Shown: positions 1-9,668 of the stretch, piece by piece
Numbering within the stretch: the first letter of the stretch is position 1
Layout of the letters: every line of letters begins with the position of its first letter
Source: an uncultured Roseovarius sp.
GTDB taxonomy: Bacteria > Pseudomonadota > Alphaproteobacteria > Rhodobacterales > Rhodobacteraceae
NCBI GenBank assembly: GCA_947496175.1
Contig: CANMBU010000005.1
Coordinates: 1 to 64,000 of the forward strand
Reading direction: 5' to 3'
Length of the DNA: 64,000 bases
Position numbers and translations under genes: made by a program
The notes under the pieces: generated by a model
Seen by the model: only the letters and a program-made list of their open reading frames with translations
Database searches by the model: none
What the model was told of the DNA's origin: nothing

Positions 1-1175
1 TGGCGGGGCGTGCCAATCTCGATAACGCGGTCACGCTGGCCTCTGACAGTTGGTCGCACAAGGTTCACGTCACACGGGACAACCGGTCCGGCGAGATCAC
101 CTACGCGGTCGAAGGCGAGCGCAAGGGCACCTATCCCGAAGGCCAGCGGCCCGATTGGGTGAGCGGCGATGAGGTAATCACCATTGATCTGGGCGGTGAT
201 CACTTCGTTCGTTACCTACCTAACAACAGGACTGAGATCGAAATCCCCGGGTTCCCGATGATTGAAGTGCAAGCTGAAGGGCGCAGTCTGACCAGCAACC
301 TGCCCGCCGACCTGCCGGGTTGGATTTCGGCGTCGAACCGGCGCATCGGCATCACCACGCCCGAGGGCCGCATCACGTTGACCGGAGCGCGGACCGAAGT
401 GTTCAACTATTTCCCAGGGTGGGAGCTCTTTTGGTTCACTCTCGACAGCCCGTATCACGGGCAAGGTCTTGGCACGATCCTGTTCGGCGAGCAGATCGAC
501 CCGACGCGCTCGAATATCGCAGGTGCCATTTCCGACTGGTGGAACAACGCCATGTGGCGGCACAAGGATGTCGCCTGGGCGATTGGCGAAACGATCCTGA
601 TGGCCTTCCTTGGCACCATGGGTGCGGCGATCATCGCGCTGCCACTGGCCTTTATGGCGGCGAAACGCTTTTCGCCCGTCATGATGCTGCGCGCGGCAAC
701 GCGCCGTGTCTTTGACTTTGTGCGTGGCGTGGATGCGTTGATCTGGACCGTGGTGCTGGCCCGCGCTTTTGGCCCCGGCCCCCTGACCGGCGCGCTGGCG
801 ATCCTGATCACCGACACTGGCACCTTCGGTAAGATTTTCTCCGAAGCGCTGGAAAACGTCGATCAAAAACAAATCGAAGGCGTGGAATCAACGGGGGCCA
901 AACCCTTGCAACGCTACCGCTTCGGTGTGATTCCGCAGGTGGTGCCGGTGCTACTGGCGCAAATCCTGTACTTCCTGGAATCCAACACGCGTTCGGCCAC
1001 GATCATTGGCGCAATCACGGGCGGTGGTATCGGCCTCATGCTGACTCAAGCAATCCAGACCCAGAAGGACTGGGAAGAGGTCGCGTATTACATCGTCCTG
1101 ATCGTGGTCATGGTGATGTTTATGGATTGGTTCTCGGGCTGGTTGCGCGGCAAGTTGATCGGACGCAAAGACTGA
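1..1175 (+). CDS. phnE: Phosphonate ABC transporter permease, long PhnE type (5' end outside window)
   Basis: Inner-membrane permease of a phosphonate importer (PhnCDE). The frame is open from base 3, so the gene begins upstream of the window and about 390 residues are visible. The first ~170 visible residues are hydrophilic and probably lie outside the membrane. Hydrophobic segments then follow ([21 protein letters not shown] and later ones), with the PhnE-type stretches [19 protein letters not shown] and [22 protein letters not shown] at 159 could be read as a start, but the continuous reading upstream argues against it. The stop overlaps the next gene (TGATG). The remaining importer genes presumably lie to the left. 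The long form with an extra soluble domain is, as I recall, common in Rhodobacterales. A second, shorter PhnE is encoded at 17460-18266. Confidence 0.88.
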   Translation, partial: AGRANLDNAVTLASDSWSHKVHVTRDNRSGEITYAVEGERKGTYPEGQRPDWVSGDEVITIDLGGDHFVRYLPNNRTEIEIPGFPMIEVQAEGRSLTSNLPADLPGWISASNRRIGITTPEGRITLTGARTEVFNYFPGWELFWFTLDSPYHGQGLGTILFGEQIDPTRSNIAGAISDWWNNAMWRHKDVAWAIGETILMAFLGTMGAAIIALPLAFMAAKRFSPVMMLRAATRRVFDFVRGVDALIWTVVLARAFGPGPLTGALAILITDTGTFGKIFSEALENVDQKQIEGVESTGAKPLQRYRFGVIPQVVPVLLAQILYFLESNTRSATIIGAITGGGIGLMLTQAIQTQKDWEEVAYYIVLIVVMVMFMDWFSGWLRGKLIGRKD

Positions 1176-1801
1176 TGGCACGGCTTTCGGCTGGCACCCC
1201 GTTCATTCATCCTGAATGCGACATCACCGATAGTAGCTTCGGAGCCTACGTCGAGATTGGCAAGGGCAGCCGGGTCAGCAATTCCTGTTTCGGGGATTAC
1301 TCTTATTGCGACCGTTATGCCGACGTCGCAAATGCGCAGATCGGCAAGTTCGTCAACATCGCGGCCTTTGTGCGGATCGGAGCCACGGACCACCCGCTAC
1401 ATACGGCGGCCTGTCATCATTTCCTTTATCGCTCGGATGATTATTGGGACGATGCCGGAAGGGATGAGGATTTCTTCGCGCACCGCCGGTCGCGTACCGC
1501 CCATATCGGCCATGATACTTGGATCGGAGCAGGCGCGATGATCAAACCGGAAGTGACACTGGGCGATGGTGCGGTCATTGCCGCAGGCGCCGTCGTGACC
1601 CGAGACGTAGACCCATATACCATCGTCGCGGGCACCCCGGCCAAGGTGATGCGCCTGCGTCAACCACGTGACGTCGCCAAGCGCCTGATCGCTCTGGCTT
1701 GGTGGGATTGGCCGCATGAGCAGCTGTGCCATGCGCTTGACGATTTTCGAAGCCTGGAAGCGACAGCGTTTTTGGAGAAATACGAGGTGGCTGGAGCATG
1801 A
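1175..1801 (+). CDS. Phosphonate-cluster hexapeptide-repeat acyltransferase
   Basis: Left-handed beta-helix transferase of the DapH/DapD/GlmU-like kind found in phn clusters (TIGR03308-like, from memory). Hexapeptide repeats run through most of the 208 residues ([19 protein letters not shown]; later [19 protein letters not shown]), ending in the family's [20 protein letters not shown] segment. The ATG at 1175 overlaps the phnE stop, so the two genes are translationally coupled. The acceptor is unknown; acylation of an aminoalkylphosphonate or a pathway intermediate is a guess from context. A longer reading from 1127 would overlap phnE and lacks support. Confidence 0.8.
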   Translation: MARLSAGTPFIHPECDITDSSFGAYVEIGKGSRVSNSCFGDYSYCDRYADVANAQIGKFVNIAAFVRIGATDHPLHTAACHHFLYRSDDYWDDAGRDEDFFAHRRSRTAHIGHDTWIGAGAMIKPEVTLGDGAVIAAGAVVTRDVDPYTIVAGTPAKVMRLRQPRDVAKRLIALAWWDWPHEQLCHALDDFRSLEATAFLEKYEVAGA

Positions 1802-1870
1802 GGGTTGCCCGGAACGAGGCGGGTCTGCACTGCATCGACGCAAAGGGCTGTTTTCATCTGGCCAAGCAAC

Positions 1871-3145
1871 CTAGACGGTCCTGTCTCGCAAGTTGTCCCG
1901 CAGACAACTGGCGATCATAGCGGCACCAGCCACCATGATGGTCGCCGTCCCCAGCATCAGCGGCAGGCCACCCAGTTGATAAGTGACGCCGGACAGAACT
2001 GTTCCAACGAGTCGCCCTCCAGCGTTTGCCATGTAGTAGAACCCAACATCCATGGTGACCCGCTCTGCTTTCGTGAATGCAAGGATCAGGTAGGAATGGA
2101 GCGCTGAGTTGATCGCGAAGACTGCGCCAAAGATCAGCAAGCCCGCGATCAGGGAGACGGTGAGCCAGATCTGAGGGCCATCTGATGCCAAGGCCGCTGC
2201 AGTCAGAATGGCCGGGATCGCTGCAAGTGTCCAAGCCCAACCCTTTGCGGTATGGACCAATTCGCCCTGTGGCCGTGATGAGGCGCGCAGAATTCGTGGG
2301 GCCAAGGCCTGCACAAAGCCGTAAAGTATCACCCAAACCGCCATGAACGTCCCGATCATGAAGAATGCAGTTCGGTTTCCAGCCACGGTTCCGTCGGACA
2401 GCACTGCATAGAAGTAGATGGGGATACCAACCACGAACCAGACGTCTCGCGCCCCGAACAGAAACACACGCGCCGCCGAAAGCCAGTTCACGTTCGACGA
2501 CTTGGAAAAGACCTCCGAGAACTTCGTTCCTTTCCGACCCTTCGGCAGACCTGGCGGCATTGCGATCAATACGGCGACTAAGATAACGGCCAGGATCGCC
2601 GCCATCCCGAGGACAGCCCAGACAAAACCGAGCGTCGCCAACAGCGCGGCCCCCAACAAGAAGCCAAGGCCCTTCACCGCGTTCTTGGAGCCTGTGAGCA
2701 ACGCCACCCAACGGAACAGCCCGCCAGCCTCGGACGGAGCCAAGTGCTTCACGGCAGATTTGGACGACATCTTCGCGAGGTCTTTGGCCACCCCGCTCGC
2801 GCCCTGGACGACCATCACATATGCCACCGAAACGCCAATAGCCCAGGTCGGGTCGAGCTGGGCTAAAGCCAACAGAGCCAGAACCTGAATGCCGAGACCG
2901 GCATAAAGCGTCGACGTCAACCCGAAGCGGGCCGCGATCCATCCGGCACAAAGATTGGTCACCATGCCAGCAATCTCATAGAGAACGAACAGATACGCGA
3001 GCTGAACAGGGTTGAAGCCCAACGTATGAAAATGCAGCAACACGAGCATTCTGAGCGCGCCATCGGTCAGCATGAAGGCCCAGTACGCCGCTGTCACAGC
3101 GATGTAGGCCGACAGTCCCTCTGGCCGCGCGGAGGTGTCAATCAC
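1871..3145 (-). CDS. arsJ: ArsJ organoarsenical efflux permease (MFS)
   Basis: Major-facilitator transporter of 424 residues with about a dozen hydrophobic segments and the ArsJ-type N-terminus ([39 protein letters not shown]). Known role of the family: export of 1-arseno-3-phosphoglycerate, made by the partner GAPDH from arsenate and glyceraldehyde-3-phosphate, which detoxifies arsenate without reducing it. It is the last gene of a three-gene minus-strand operon; its start codon overlaps the GAPDH stop by 4 bases, which matches the obligate pairing. No internal breaks are seen. I am confident of the assignment because of the sequence together with the GAPDH neighbour. Confidence 0.9.
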   Translation of the reverse strand: MIDTSARPEGLSAYIAVTAAYWAFMLTDGALRMLVLLHFHTLGFNPVQLAYLFVLYEIAGMVTNLCAGWIAARFGLTSTLYAGLGIQVLALLALAQLDPTWAIGVSVAYVMVVQGASGVAKDLAKMSSKSAVKHLAPSEAGGLFRWVALLTGSKNAVKGLGFLLGAALLATLGFVWAVLGMAAILAVILVAVLIAMPPGLPKGRKGTKFSEVFSKSSNVNWLSAARVFLFGARDVWFVVGIPIYFYAVLSDGTVAGNRTAFFMIGTFMAVWVILYGFVQALAPRILRASSRPQGELVHTAKGWAWTLAAIPAILTAAALASDGPQIWLTVSLIAGLLIFGAVFAINSALHSYLILAFTKAERVTMDVGFYYMANAGGRLVGTVLSGVTYQLGGLPLMLGTATIMVAGAAMIASCLRDNLRDRTV

Positions 3146-4140
3146 AGTGAGGCTCCAACCATCAGCGCCACATCGACAAGACGGTGCGCATAGCCCATCT
3201 CGTTATCATACCATGCGTAGACCTTCAGCTGCGTCCCATTGATAACCATGGTCGACGGCGCATCCACGATGCTGGAACGCTCATCGTTTGTGTAGTCCGT
3301 CGAGACGAGCGGCCGTTCTTCGTAGCCCAGAATGCCCCTCAGTTCACCATCCGCCGCTCCCTTGAAGAGAGCATTGACTTCTTCAGCAGTCGTTTCACGC
3401 TCGACCTCAAAAACGCAGTCGGTCAGTGAGGCGTTCAAGAGCGGAACCCGCACTGCATGCCCGTTCAGACGCCCGGTCAGTTCCGGGTAGATGAGCGTGA
3501 TCGCGGTGGCACTGCCTGTCGTCGTCGGGATCAAAGAATTCAGAGCCGAGCGCGCACGCCGTAAGTCTTTTGCGGGTCTGTCCACGATGGTCTGGGTATT
3601 CGTCACATCATGGATCGTGGTGATCGACCCGTGCTTGATGCCCAAATTCTCGTGAATGACCTTCACGACCGGCGCGAGACAGTTTGTGGTGCAACTCGCT
3701 GCCGTAACAATTCGATGACTGCCGGCATCGTAGATGTCATGGTTGACTCCGTAAACGATGTTGGCTGCATCGCCGTCTTTCACAGGTGCCGAGACGACGA
3801 CTTTCTTCACACCCGCTTCGAAGTAAGGGACGAGCTTGGCCTCTGACTTGAAGACCCCAGTGCAATCGATCACGACATCCACACCTTGCAAGGGAAGATC
3901 CTCGATGTTTTTGGTCCCGATGAACGGGAGCCGTGTGCTATCAATCGTCACGCTTTCTGCATCATGAGCGAAATCGGCCTTCCACCGTCCGTGAACGGTG
4001 TCGAATTCCAGAAGGTGTGCGTGCATCTCCGGATCGCCCACGGCGTCATTGATCCAGGCAATCTTGGCCCCGCGTTCCAGCAGTGGCTTCAGGGCAAGTT
4101 TTCCTATCCGGCCAAGGCCGTTGAGGGCATAGGTGGTCAC
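3142..4140 (-). CDS. gap: ArsJ-associated glyceraldehyde-3-phosphate dehydrogenase
   Basis: A 332-residue GAPDH with the N-terminal dinucleotide-binding fold ([18 protein letters not shown]), the catalytic cysteine motif [11 protein letters not shown], and the C-terminal [16 protein letters not shown]. In ars operons this enzyme type uses arsenate in place of phosphate and makes 1-arseno-3-phosphoglycerate for ArsJ to export. It lies between the ArsR-ArsC fusion and arsJ with 4-base overlaps at both ends, so it belongs to arsenic resistance rather than glycolysis. The N-terminus lacks the usual V-I-K/A start of housekeeping GAPDH, as do ArsJ-linked copies. Confidence 0.9.
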   Translation of the reverse strand: MTTYALNGLGRIGKLALKPLLERGAKIAWINDAVGDPEMHAHLLEFDTVHGRWKADFAHDAESVTIDSTRLPFIGTKNIEDLPLQGVDVVIDCTGVFKSEAKLVPYFEAGVKKVVVSAPVKDGDAANIVYGVNHDIYDAGSHRIVTAASCTTNCLAPVVKVIHENLGIKHGSITTIHDVTNTQTIVDRPAKDLRRARSALNSLIPTTTGSATAITLIYPELTGRLNGHAVRVPLLNASLTDCVFEVERETTAEEVNALFKGAADGELRGILGYEERPLVSTDYTNDERSSIVDAPSTMVINGTQLKVYAWYDNEMGYAHRLVDVALMVGASL

Positions 4141-4982
4141 GCAGAGGCTCCTTCATTCGTTTGTGCAATGTCATCGACGGCTTTCTGCAATGCGATCCGA
4201 TCCAGAGACGAGATTGGCAGAGCTGTGAAGGCTTTGATCCGGTTCAGGAGCGCACCATAGGACTGATGAAACGCCAGGCTCTTCTCGGCGTTCGAGCCTT
4301 CGACCTTCACCGGGTCCGGCATACCCCAATGGGCACTTACCGGCTGGCCCGTCCAAGCGGGGCATTCCTCATTTGCCGCCTGGTTGCAGACCGTGAAGAC
4401 AAAGTCGAAGTCTGGGGCATCATCGCCCTGGAAGACCGACACGTTCTTTGACTCCAAAACAGAGGTATCGTGCCCTTTTTGCTTCAAAACTTCGAGCGCG
4501 AATGGATTCAGCTCTGAGCGTGGCTTGGTGCCCGCGGAGTAGGCCACAAACCTGTCCCCGGCCTCCTTCCGCAGAATGGATTCGGCAAAAATCGAGCGCG
4601 CGGAATTGCCGGTGCAGATGAAAAGGACATTGTACTTGCGATCAGTCACGGGACTGTCTCCATCAAAGCTAAAAGAGGTGAGGGGTGAACAGATTTCCGG
4701 GCGACCACGACAACAATCACGTAGCAGATAATCGAACGTCTCGCGGGCCGCGTTCATGTGGATCGAATAGCGCAGCGAGGTCCCCACGCGCTCTTGCGTG
4801 ACTAGTCCCGCCTGCATGAGCGCACTGACATAGGTCGAAAGAGTGTTGGGCTTTAGCTCCAGAGCCTGCGCCAGTTCAGTCGCGGGAACGCGGTCTGGAT
4901 AGCGACGCATAAGCAATCGAAAAACAGCCAGCCGGTGAGGATGACCGAGTGTAGAAAGGCGGTTGGGAATCAATACTTCCAT
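4137..4982 (-). CDS. arsRC: ArsR repressor fused to LMW-phosphatase-type arsenate reductase ArsC
   Basis: Two domains in 281 residues. Residues ~1-100 are an ArsR winged helix ([21 protein letters not shown] as recognition region). Residues ~115-260 are a thioredoxin-type ArsC of the low-molecular-weight phosphatase fold, with the CX5R loop CTGNSAR at 123-129 and later HWGMPDP. At the domain junction Cys90, Cys91 and Cys98 ([10 protein letters not shown]) form a possible As(III)-binding trio like that of some ArsR repressors. Protein fusions of this order are known in alphaproteobacteria. It is the first gene of the ars operon and probably represses it. The start at 4982 gives the usual ArsR N-terminus; no good ribosome-binding site is visible. 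Confidence 0.88.
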   Translation of the reverse strand: MEVLIPNRLSTLGHPHRLAVFRLLMRRYPDRVPATELAQALELKPNTLSTYVSALMQAGLVTQERVGTSLRYSIHMNAARETFDYLLRDCCRGRPEICSPLTSFSFDGDSPVTDRKYNVLFICTGNSARSIFAESILRKEAGDRFVAYSAGTKPRSELNPFALEVLKQKGHDTSVLESKNVSVFQGDDAPDFDFVFTVCNQAANEECPAWTGQPVSAHWGMPDPVKVEGSNAEKSLAFHQSYGALLNRIKAFTALPISSLDRIALQKAVDDIAQTNEGASA

Positions 4983-5103
4983 ACTTCATGAAATACCGAA
5001 TTAATGAGATTGGCGCAATGCTTCTGATCGGATTTACCAGTGCGTATTCGTCGCTTCGTAGTAATTTGGCAAAGATGGCTTCTATAACCGTCTTTTGTAT
5101 TCC
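4983..5103 (-). promoter_or_regulatory. Candidate ars operon promoter/operator region
   Basis: This 121-base gap separates the ars operon from the 3' end of phnF. Reading the minus strand, TTGCGC and TATTTC with 17 bases between them could be -35/-10 elements, ending 8 bases before the start codon (10-box at 4990-4995). The perfect 8-base palindrome TTCATGAA at 4985-4992 overlaps the -10 and could be an ArsR half-operator. Both matches are weak, and the short leader would make the transcript almost leaderless. Confidence 0.3.
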
Positions 5104-5823
5104 TTAGGCCTCCAGTGTCAGGGTAACCCGGTCGCCCGCAAACCATGTGCGACCGAACTCAACTGGCACACCGGCATCATCGACATTAACACCAGATGAC
5201 TTCAATAGTGGATCGCCCTCCGAAACCTGAAGATGGAGCGCATCTGTCGCCGTGGCCCGTGCTGCGGTCAGACGAGTGGAGGCGCGGGTGTAGTCGGAAA
5301 TGCCGGCCAGTCGCAGCGCCTCGGTTACGCTGCTGGTTTGGTTCAGGGCTTCTTCGATGCCGGTAAGACGCCCGAGGGGAAACAGACTTTCAAAAACAGC
5401 GATCGGCTGGCCATCGGCGAGCGAAAGACCGTGATAGGCGCAAACCGGACTGCCCGGGGCAATCTGCAACGCCTTGGCCTCGCCTGCAGTTGCTGACCTC
5501 ACCTCAACCTGGAGAACGCGTTTATCAGGCCGCCTGCCAGCCGCGATCAGGTTTTCGTGGAACCGTACACGCTGCCCAATCGGGTAGTCCGTCGGCGTGG
5601 CTGCGACGAAAGCACCAGAACCACGACGGGTGCGGATCAGACCTTCTTCAACCAAAGCCGAGATGCCATGTCGGACTGTGTGTCGATTGACGCCAAAGCG
5701 TTCGGCCAAACCTGCCTCGGTCGGCAGTTTGTCCCCGGGCGCGTATTTGCCCTCTGCCAAATCACTGCGGAGCGCATCTGCGATGGCCCGCCAGATGGGT
5801 GTTTTGCCTGAATTGTCACGCAA
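5104..5823 (-). CDS. phnF: PhnF-type GntR/HutC transcriptional regulator of phosphonate use
   Basis: A 239-residue GntR-family repressor. The N-terminal winged helix carries the family motif (DKLPTEAGLAERFGVNRHTV), followed by a UTRA effector domain (residues ~90-235) with VCAYHGLSLADGQPIAVFES. It is divergent from the C-P lyase operon phnG-phnM, the usual place for PhnF, and so probably binds the shared 81-base intergenic region. The ligand is unknown; PhnF proteins are thought to sense phosphonates or pathway intermediates. The start at 5823 gives a normal-length family member. Confidence 0.87.
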   Translation of the reverse strand: MRDNSGKTPIWRAIADALRSDLAEGKYAPGDKLPTEAGLAERFGVNRHTVRHGISALVEEGLIRTRRGSGAFVAATPTDYPIGQRVRFHENLIAAGRRPDKRVLQVEVRSATAGEAKALQIAPGSPVCAYHGLSLADGQPIAVFESLFPLGRLTGIEEALNQTSSVTEALRLAGISDYTRASTRLTAARATATDALHLQVSEGDPLLKSSGVNVDDAGVPVEFGRTWFAGDRVTLTLEA

Positions 5824-5904
5824 GTTTCACAAATCTCTTCTGTCGTGAGAGGGGGAATCTGTTATGATGTGTATAGTTGTATAGTATATGGAAAAGTTGT
5901 CGAG
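5824..5904. promoter_or_regulatory. phnF-phnG divergent regulatory region
   Basis: Short AT-rich gap between phnF and phnG. At 5871-5884 the hexamer GTATAG occurs twice, 8 bases apart, continuing into TATATG. This direct repeat is a plausible PhnF operator, although it is not the textbook HutC/PhnF palindrome (TGGTNTAGACCA-like). I could not define a convincing -35/-10 pair. Confidence 0.4.
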
Positions 5905-6360
5905 ATGAAAGACACTTTCGACGAGAACGCCGAGCGAAAAGCCTGGATGGGTCTGCTTGCCAAGGCTCCGGAAGGCCGCGTTGCTGCCTTGTTGGATGCC
6001 GCCATAACGCGTCCGGAATTCACATGGCTGCGCGCGCCTGAGATCGGCAGCGCAATGGTCCGTGGCCGCGCTGGCGGGACGGGCGCGCCCTTCAACATCG
6101 GAGAGGTAACTGTCACGCGCTGCGCGCTGACGCTCGTCAGCGGTGACGTTGGCCACGCCTATATTCAGGGTCGCCGCAAGTCTGATGCCGAAGCGGCGGC
6201 ACTTGTCGACGCGCTGATGCAAGGGCGCAATGCCGCAGCCGTCCGCAAGGCGGTTCTGGTGCCGCTCGAAGCGGAACAGTCCGCCGCAAAAACCGCCCGC
6301 GCCGAAAAGGCCGCCGCAACGAAGGTCGAGTTCTTCACGATGGCAAGAGGAGAGGACTGA
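5905..6360 (+). CDS. phnG: Phosphonate C-P lyase system protein PhnG
   Basis: Subunit of the PhnGHIJ core complex, which with PhnI, PhnL and ATP makes alpha-D-ribose 1-alkylphosphonate 5-triphosphate. The 151-residue product from ATG 5905 matches family length; the N-terminus (NAERKAWMGLLAKAPEGRVAAL) and the core FNIGEVTVTRCALTL are typical of PhnG. The frame is open from 5845, but the first 20 residues of that reading are translated operator DNA, so I place the start at 5905. First gene of the operon; its stop overlaps the phnH start (TGATG). Confidence 0.9.
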   Translation: MKDTFDENAERKAWMGLLAKAPEGRVAALLDAAITRPEFTWLRAPEIGSAMVRGRAGGTGAPFNIGEVTVTRCALTLVSGDVGHAYIQGRRKSDAEAAALVDALMQGRNAAAVRKAVLVPLEAEQSAAKTARAEKAAATKVEFFTMARGED

Positions 6361-6962
6361 TGCAGGTAACCGCTCTGTCAGGTGGATTCGACAATCCCGC
6401 CATAGGGTCCGCCCACGCGTTCCGGAGTGTCATGGAAGCGATGGCGCGTCCTGGCTCGGTTCAAGACATTCAGGGCGCCGTGCCACCCGCGCCGCTGACC
6501 GTTGCGGCTGGCACCGTTCTTTTGACCCTGTGCGATACCGACACGCCTGTCTACCTTGCTGGCAAGGCTGACACGGACGATGTCCGCAAATGGCTGGCAT
6601 TTCACACGGGCGCCCCGCTGACAGGCCCATCACATGCGATGTTTGCCGTTGGCGAATGGGATGCATTGATGCCGCTGGACGGCTATCCAGTTGGAACGCC
6701 GGAATACCCCGACCGCTCGACAACCCTGATCGTTGAATGTGCTGAACTCGAAGCGGCAGGCGCAACGCTTCGTGGACCCGGGATCAAATCTGAGGCCACG
6801 CTGTCCCTGCCGGAAACCCGCGCCTTCCAAAGCAACCGCGCACTGTTTCCGCTCGGGCTCGATTTCATTTTCACCTCTGGCGACAGGTTGGCGGCGCTGC
6901 CGCGTAGCGCGGTGGTTTCGCGCTCAAGTAGCGAAGCGGTAGCGCATCGAGGAGACTTCTGA
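6360..6962 (+). CDS. phnH: Phosphonate C-P lyase system protein PhnH
   Basis: Core C-P lyase subunit of 200 residues with the PhnH N-terminus (GGFDNPAIGSAHAFRSVMEA, MARPG) and C-terminal GLDFIFTSGDRLAALPR. It pairs with PhnI/PhnG/PhnJ in the membrane-associated complex; the family is PLP-transferase-like in fold but lacks the cofactor lysine. It starts by 1-base overlap with the phnG stop and its own stop overlaps phnI in the same way, so the four genes are co-translated. Nothing is missing compared with the family. Confidence 0.92.
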   Translation: MQVTALSGGFDNPAIGSAHAFRSVMEAMARPGSVQDIQGAVPPAPLTVAAGTVLLTLCDTDTPVYLAGKADTDDVRKWLAFHTGAPLTGPSHAMFAVGEWDALMPLDGYPVGTPEYPDRSTTLIVECAELEAAGATLRGPGIKSEATLSLPETRAFQSNRALFPLGLDFIFTSGDRLAALPRSAVVSRSSSEAVAHRGDF

Positions 6963-8050
6963 TGTATGTGGCTGTAAAGGGTGGCGAGCGGGCGATTGAA
7001 AGCGCACATGCCTGGCTCGCGGAGGAACGCCGTGGTGACACGGATGTCGCCGAACTCAGCATTGCGCAAATCCGTGAACAGTTGAAGCTGTCCGTGGATC
7101 GCGTCATGGCCGAAGGCTCGCTCTACGATCCTGACCTTGCCGCGTTGGCGATCAAGCAATCGCGCGGTGATCTGATCGAGGCGATCTTTCTGATCCGGGC
7201 CTACCGCACCACGCTGCCCCGTTTTGGTGCGTCAGAACCTGTGGACACGGGCGCGATGGCCTGCGACCGGCGCATCTCGGCCACATTCAAAGATTTGCCG
7301 GGCGGTCAGGTGCTGGGGCCGACCTTCGACTACACGCACCGGCTGCTCGATTTCAAACTGGCCGCTGACGGTGACGTCCCCGAAGCTCCGACACGGGAAA
7401 GCACTCCAGGCGACGTGCCGCATGTGACAGGGTTTCTGAACCGCGAAGGCCTGATCGAAGAAGCCCCCCACGATGACACACCGCCGCCCGACCTGACGCG
7501 CGAGCCACTTGAGATGCCGGCCGACCGGGCACTGCGGTTGCAGGCGCTGACCCGCGCCGATGAAGGCTTCACGCTTGGGCTCGCCTATTCCACGCAGCGC
7601 GGCTATGCGCGCAACCATGCCTTTGTGGGCGAATTGCGCATCGGGGCGGTTGCCGTTGAAATGGACATCCCCGAGCTTGGTTTCACGATCGAGATTGGGG
7701 AGATCACCCTGACCGAATGCGAGACCGTCAACCAATTCAAAGGCTCCAAGACCGAGCCGCCACAGTTCACCCGTGGATACGGGCTGGTCTTCGGCCAATC
7801 CGAACGCAAGGCAATTTCCATGGCGCTCGTTGACCGCGCGCTGCGGTGGGAGGAACTGGGCGAAGACAATGTCGGTGCCCCTGCGCAAGACACGGAATTC
7901 GTCCTCTACCACGCGGACAATATCCAGGCGACGGGTTTCCTGGAGCATATCAAGCTGCCCCACTATGTCGACTTCCAGTCCGAACTGGAACTGGTGCGGA
8001 AGCTGCGACGCGAGGCGGGGGCCGACCAAGTGCAGGAGGCGGCAGAATGA
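6962..8050 (+). CDS. phnI: Alpha-D-ribose 1-methylphosphonate 5-triphosphate synthase subunit PhnI
   Basis: Nucleosidase subunit that displaces adenine from ATP with a phosphonate, assisted by PhnGHL. 362 residues, start YVAVKGGERAIESAHAWLAEERRGD, with the conserved C-terminal regions LAYSTQRGYARNHAFVGELR and the tail FLEHIKLPHYVDFQSELELV. Full length. The stop overlaps phnJ by 4 bases (ATGA). Confidence 0.93.
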   Translation: MYVAVKGGERAIESAHAWLAEERRGDTDVAELSIAQIREQLKLSVDRVMAEGSLYDPDLAALAIKQSRGDLIEAIFLIRAYRTTLPRFGASEPVDTGAMACDRRISATFKDLPGGQVLGPTFDYTHRLLDFKLAADGDVPEAPTRESTPGDVPHVTGFLNREGLIEEAPHDDTPPPDLTREPLEMPADRALRLQALTRADEGFTLGLAYSTQRGYARNHAFVGELRIGAVAVEMDIPELGFTIEIGEITLTECETVNQFKGSKTEPPQFTRGYGLVFGQSERKAISMALVDRALRWEELGEDNVGAPAQDTEFVLYHADNIQATGFLEHIKLPHYVDFQSELELVRKLRREAGADQVQEAAE

Positions 8051-8898
8051 CCGACTACAACTTCGCCTATCTCGATGAACAGACAAAGCGGATGATCCGC
8101 CGAGCGATCCTCAAGGGGCTGGCGATCCCCGGCTATCAAGTGCCCTTCGCCAGCCGCGAGATGCCCATGCCCTATGGTTGGGGAACCGGAGGCGTGCAGG
8201 TTTCTGCCGCCGTTTTGACGCCGGATGATACGTTCAAGGTGATCGACCAAGGGGCAGATGACACCACCAATGCTGTCTCCATTCGAACCTTCTTTGAGCG
8301 CACGGCTGGGGTTGAAACCACGACAGCAACCTCAGAGGCCAGCGTCATCCAGACCCGCCACCGTATCCCCGAAGAGCCGCTGACCGAGGATCAGATCCTA
8401 GTCTATCAGGTGCCGATCCCGGAACCCTTGCGCTTTCTGGAGCCGCGCGAAAGCGAGACGCGCAAGATGCATAGCCTTGAAGAATATGGACTGATGCATG
8501 TGAAGCTCTACGAGGACATCAGCCGGCACGGCCACATTGCGACCTCCTACGCCTACCCGGTGAAGGTCGAAGGGCGCTATGTGATGGACCCGTCACCCAT
8601 TCCGAAATTCGACAACCCGAAACTGGGCGACATGCCCGCCATCCAGCTTTTCGGCGCAGGCCGCGAGCAGCGGATCTACGCGCTGCCGCCCTATACGCAA
8701 GTTGTTAGTCTCGACTTCGAAGACCACCCGTTTGAGGCCAGCAAAGCCGATCACGCATGCGGTCTGTGCGGTGCCACGGACAGCTATCTCGACGAGGTCA
8801 TCATGGACGACCAGGGCGGGCGCATGTTCGTCTGCTCCGACACCGACTACTGCGAAGCCCGGCGCGCCGCCGGCCACAAAGGAAAGGACGCGGCATGA
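8047..8898 (+). CDS. phnJ: C-P lyase PhnJ (radical SAM, carbon-phosphorus bond cleavage)
   Basis: The radical-SAM enzyme that cleaves the C-P bond of ribose 1-alkylphosphonate 5-phosphate, releasing the alkane and the ribose cyclic phosphate. From ATG 8047 the product is 283 residues. Cys238, Cys241, Cys263 and Cys269 sit in HACGLCGA and FVCSDTDYCEA; their spacing equals that of E. coli Cys241/244/266 (cluster) and Cys272 (thiyl radical), shifted by three. The frame is open from 7846 but overlaps phnI, so the start overlapping the phnI stop is preferred. It looks catalytically intact. Confidence 0.95.
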   Translation: MTDYNFAYLDEQTKRMIRRAILKGLAIPGYQVPFASREMPMPYGWGTGGVQVSAAVLTPDDTFKVIDQGADDTTNAVSIRTFFERTAGVETTTATSEASVIQTRHRIPEEPLTEDQILVYQVPIPEPLRFLEPRESETRKMHSLEEYGLMHVKLYEDISRHGHIATSYAYPVKVEGRYVMDPSPIPKFDNPKLGDMPAIQLFGAGREQRIYALPPYTQVVSLDFEDHPFEASKADHACGLCGATDSYLDEVIMDDQGGRMFVCSDTDYCEARRAAGHKGKDAA

Positions 8899-9665
8899 GA
8901 CCTTTGCTGTCGGTTCAAGGTATCACCAAACGCTACGGCGCACATATCGGCTGCGCGGACGTGTCCTTTGATCTCTATCCCGGTGAGGTGATGGGCATTG
9001 TCGGCGAAAGCGGCTCGGGCAAGTCGACGCTGCTGAATTGCATGGCGGGGCATCTGCCACCTGATGCGGGTCAGGTCGTGTTCGACACGCGCGCCGACGG
9101 ACCCAAGGATACGATCACCATGTCCGAGCCAGAGCGGCGGATGCTGGGGCGGACAGATTGGGCGTTCGTTCACCAACACGCCCGTGACGGGCTGCGCATG
9201 GGCGTTTCGGCGGGCGGCAACGTTGGCGAGCGGTTGATGGCTGTCGGCGAACGGCATTACGGCGACATTCGCGGCAAGGCCACGGATTGGCTGGAGCGGG
9301 TCGAGATCGACGCCGCCCGCGTCGATGACCGCCCCACAACCTTTTCCGGCGGCATGCAGCAACGTCTGCAAATTGCGCGCAACCTTGTGACAGGGCCGCG
9401 TCTGGTCTTCATGGATGAGCCCACCGGGGGCCTCGATGTGTCGGTGCAGGCACGGTTGCTGGATTTGTTGCGCGGGCTGGTACGCGACATGGGCCTGTCG
9501 GCGATCATCGTCACCCATGACCTCGCCGTCGTGCGCCTGCTGGCGGACCGTCTGATGGTGATGAAATCAGGCCGGGTGGTCGAGGCGGGCCTGACCGATC
9601 AGGTGCTGGATGATCCGCAGCATGCCTATTCCCAACTTCTTGTCTCTTCCGTTTTGCAGGTGTGA
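8895..9665 (+). CDS. phnK: Phosphonate C-P lyase system ATP-binding protein PhnK
   Basis: ABC-type ATPase (256 residues) that associates with the PhnGHIJ core but is not a membrane importer. Walker A GESGSGKST near residue 40, signature FSGGMQQRLQIAR and Walker B LVFMDEPTGGLD are all present. ATG 8895 overlaps the phnJ stop (ATGA); the longer open frame from 8757 would run through phnJ and is rejected. The next gene begins 3 bases after the stop. Confidence 0.92.
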   Translation: MRPLLSVQGITKRYGAHIGCADVSFDLYPGEVMGIVGESGSGKSTLLNCMAGHLPPDAGQVVFDTRADGPKDTITMSEPERRMLGRTDWAFVHQHARDGLRMGVSAGGNVGERLMAVGERHYGDIRGKATDWLERVEIDAARVDDRPTTFSGGMQQRLQIARNLVTGPRLVFMDEPTGGLDVSVQARLLDLLRGLVRDMGLSAIIVTHDLAVVRLLADRLMVMKSGRVVEAGLTDQVLDDPQHAYSQLLVSSVLQV

Positions 9666-9668
9666 GCG

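Noticed and set aside
1854..2951. Long minus-strand frame over arsJ
   Set aside because: Arg/Gly-rich shadow of arsJ in another frame.
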